46,462 nt of DNA from positions 18,617-65,078 of the forward strand of contig JAJZNI010000100.1 of NCBI GenBank assembly GCA_021847925.1. Reading direction: 5' to 3'. This document shows, piece after piece, positions 45,847-46,462 of this stretch. The notes beneath the pieces were generated by a model, which did no database searches, was not told the DNA's origin, and worked only from the letters and a program-made list of their open reading frames with translations. Source of the DNA: a bacterium. GTDB lineage: Bacteria > Chloroflexota > Dormibacteria > Aeolococcales > Aeolococcaceae. Made by a program: the position numbers and the translations under genes. Within the stretch, counting starts at the first letter, position 1; every line of letters starts with the position of its first letter.

Positions 45847-45888
45847 GGGACCGCGGGAGGGGGTCCCACCCGCCGGTCTGCGGGCGGG
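45847..45888 (+). terminator. Two hairpins after the zinc-ribbon gene
   Basis: GGGACC/GGTCCC (45847-45852 with 45862-45867) and CCCGCC/GGCGGG (45869-45874 with 45883-45888) lie one after the other, eight bases past the stop. No T tract is present. Confidence 0.35.
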
Positions 45889-46006
45889 CGGATGTCAGCC
45901 CTCGGTGGCCCGCCCCCGCGGGGCCGGCGGCCCTGCCGTTTGACGGCCGCGCGACCAGCCGATGACGGAGCCATGACATCGAGCCCGGCAAACGGCGGGC
46001 GCTTTC

Positions 46007-46012
46007 GATACT
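46007..46012 (+). promoter_or_regulatory. -10 element upstream of the exported coiled-coil protein
   Basis: GATACT lies nine bases before the ATG at 46022, again the leaderless layout. No -35 hexamer is recognisable. Confidence 0.4.
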
Positions 46013-46021
46013 GGACGCGCC

Positions 46022-46462
46022 ATGGCCGGACACCTCCCCGCGCGGGGCTTCCGCACGACCCGTCTCGCCTGCGCGCTGCTGATCGCGCTGGCGGCGACCG
46101 GCCTTGGCGCCGCGCCCGCGCTCGCCGGCAGCGGCAGCAGCGAGGAGCAGGCGGCTCAGCAGGCGCTCAACCAGGCCAAGGTCCAGCAGCAGGCGGCCGC
46201 GGCCGCGGCCGCGGCCGCCACGCAGCAGCTTGACGCCGCCCGGACCCAGCTCGCCCAGGCCCAGGCGCAGCTCGCGGCTCTGCAGGCGCGGGTGACGCAG
46301 CTCGACGCCCAGGTCGCCTCCGACCAGGCGGAGGTCCGCCGTCTCGACGCGGAGGCCCAGCAGGACAGGGCGCAGCTGGGCGCCCTGCTCCGGACCAGCT
46401 ACGAGAGCGTCGGCACGCAGGGCGCGGTCGCGTCCCTCGTCGACGCGCGCAGCATCAACCAG
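46022..46462 (+). CDS. Exported coiled-coil protein, N-terminal part (probable cell-wall hydrolase)
   Basis: Only the first 147 residues are in the window; the frame is open at the right edge. A signal peptide is clear: RTTRLACALLIALAATGLG with cleavage likely after APALAG. Residues about 45-130 form a coiled coil very rich in Gln and Ala (for example TQLDAQVASDQAEVRRLDAE). Near the edge, ALLRTSYESVGTQGAVASLV matches the coiled-coil-to-hinge region of EnvC/PcsB/RipA-like proteins. These usually carry a C-terminal M23 or NlpC/P60 peptidase domain, which would be beyond the window. The role in peptidoglycan cleavage at division is inferred from this region only. Confidence 0.72.
   Translation, partial: MAGHLPARGFRTTRLACALLIALAATGLGAAPALAGSGSSEEQAAQQALNQAKVQQQAAAAAAAAATQQLDAARTQLAQAQAQLAALQARVTQLDAQVASDQAEVRRLDAEAQQDRAQLGALLRTSYESVGTQGAVASLVDARSINQ

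Noticed and set aside
45939-45944. TTGACG as a -35 box for the exported coiled-coil protein
   Set aside because: It is more than 60 bases before the -10-like GATACT and no hexamer lies at 16-18 bases.

Overview
The window is very GC-rich (above 70 % by eye) and dense with genes. It holds 43 protein-coding genes, one cut by the right edge, and no intergenic gap over 300 bases. I see no rRNA, tRNA, CRISPR array, insertion sequence or prophage. GTG starts and four-base stop/start overlaps (GTGA, ATGA) are common. Many operon-leading genes have a -10-like hexamer (TACACT, TATCTT, TAGGAT) only 7-10 bases before the start codon, which points to leaderless mRNAs. Menaquinone synthesis, an EspR-like regulator and these promoters suggest a high-GC member of the Actinomycetota / Chloroflexota / Dormibacterota group. 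The phylum cannot be settled from this window alone; Dormibacterota is only a guess.

Left part (1-10.3 kb): an MFS exporter, a CCA-adding-type nucleotidyltransferase, a small DUF1232-like membrane protein, rplI-dnaB (coupled), a convergent S9 peptidase, and a soluble histidine kinase translationally coupled to fumarase. From 10.4 to 16.6 kb there is an Mrr-like nuclease domain protein, a Fur-family regulator divergent from two MFS transporters, and a MarR regulator coupled to another MFS transporter.

From 16.7 to 23.9 kb lies an acetate block. LytS-type kinase, LytTR response regulator, DUF485 protein and an ActP-type symporter are chained by three four-base overlaps. They face acetyl-CoA synthetase and a SatP/YaaH-type acetate channel on the other strand. 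A strong hairpin separates the converging units. A pair of direct repeats with the 9-12-9 geometry of LytTR sites lies upstream of satP, so a regulon that senses and takes up acetate is a reasonable hypothesis.

From 24.0 to 33.3 kb: a PAP2 phosphatase with a changed catalytic motif; a tight minus-strand operon of aminotransferase, an oversized transketolase-like enzyme and a HAD phosphatase; a DEAD-box helicase with an alpha/beta hydrolase; and a rhodanese-ThiF fusion divergent from an EspR-like regulator.

From 33.4 to 42.9 kb is a divergent menaquinone locus: menB-menA-menC-menD on the minus strand and menE-menG-menF followed by murE on the plus strand. menH and menI are not in it. The right end carries a LacI-type effector domain without its DNA-binding domain, a RelE/Phd-like toxin-antitoxin pair in toxin-first order, a small orphan protein, rsmG, a zinc-ribbon protein, and the start of an exported coiled-coil protein, probably a cell-wall hydrolase.
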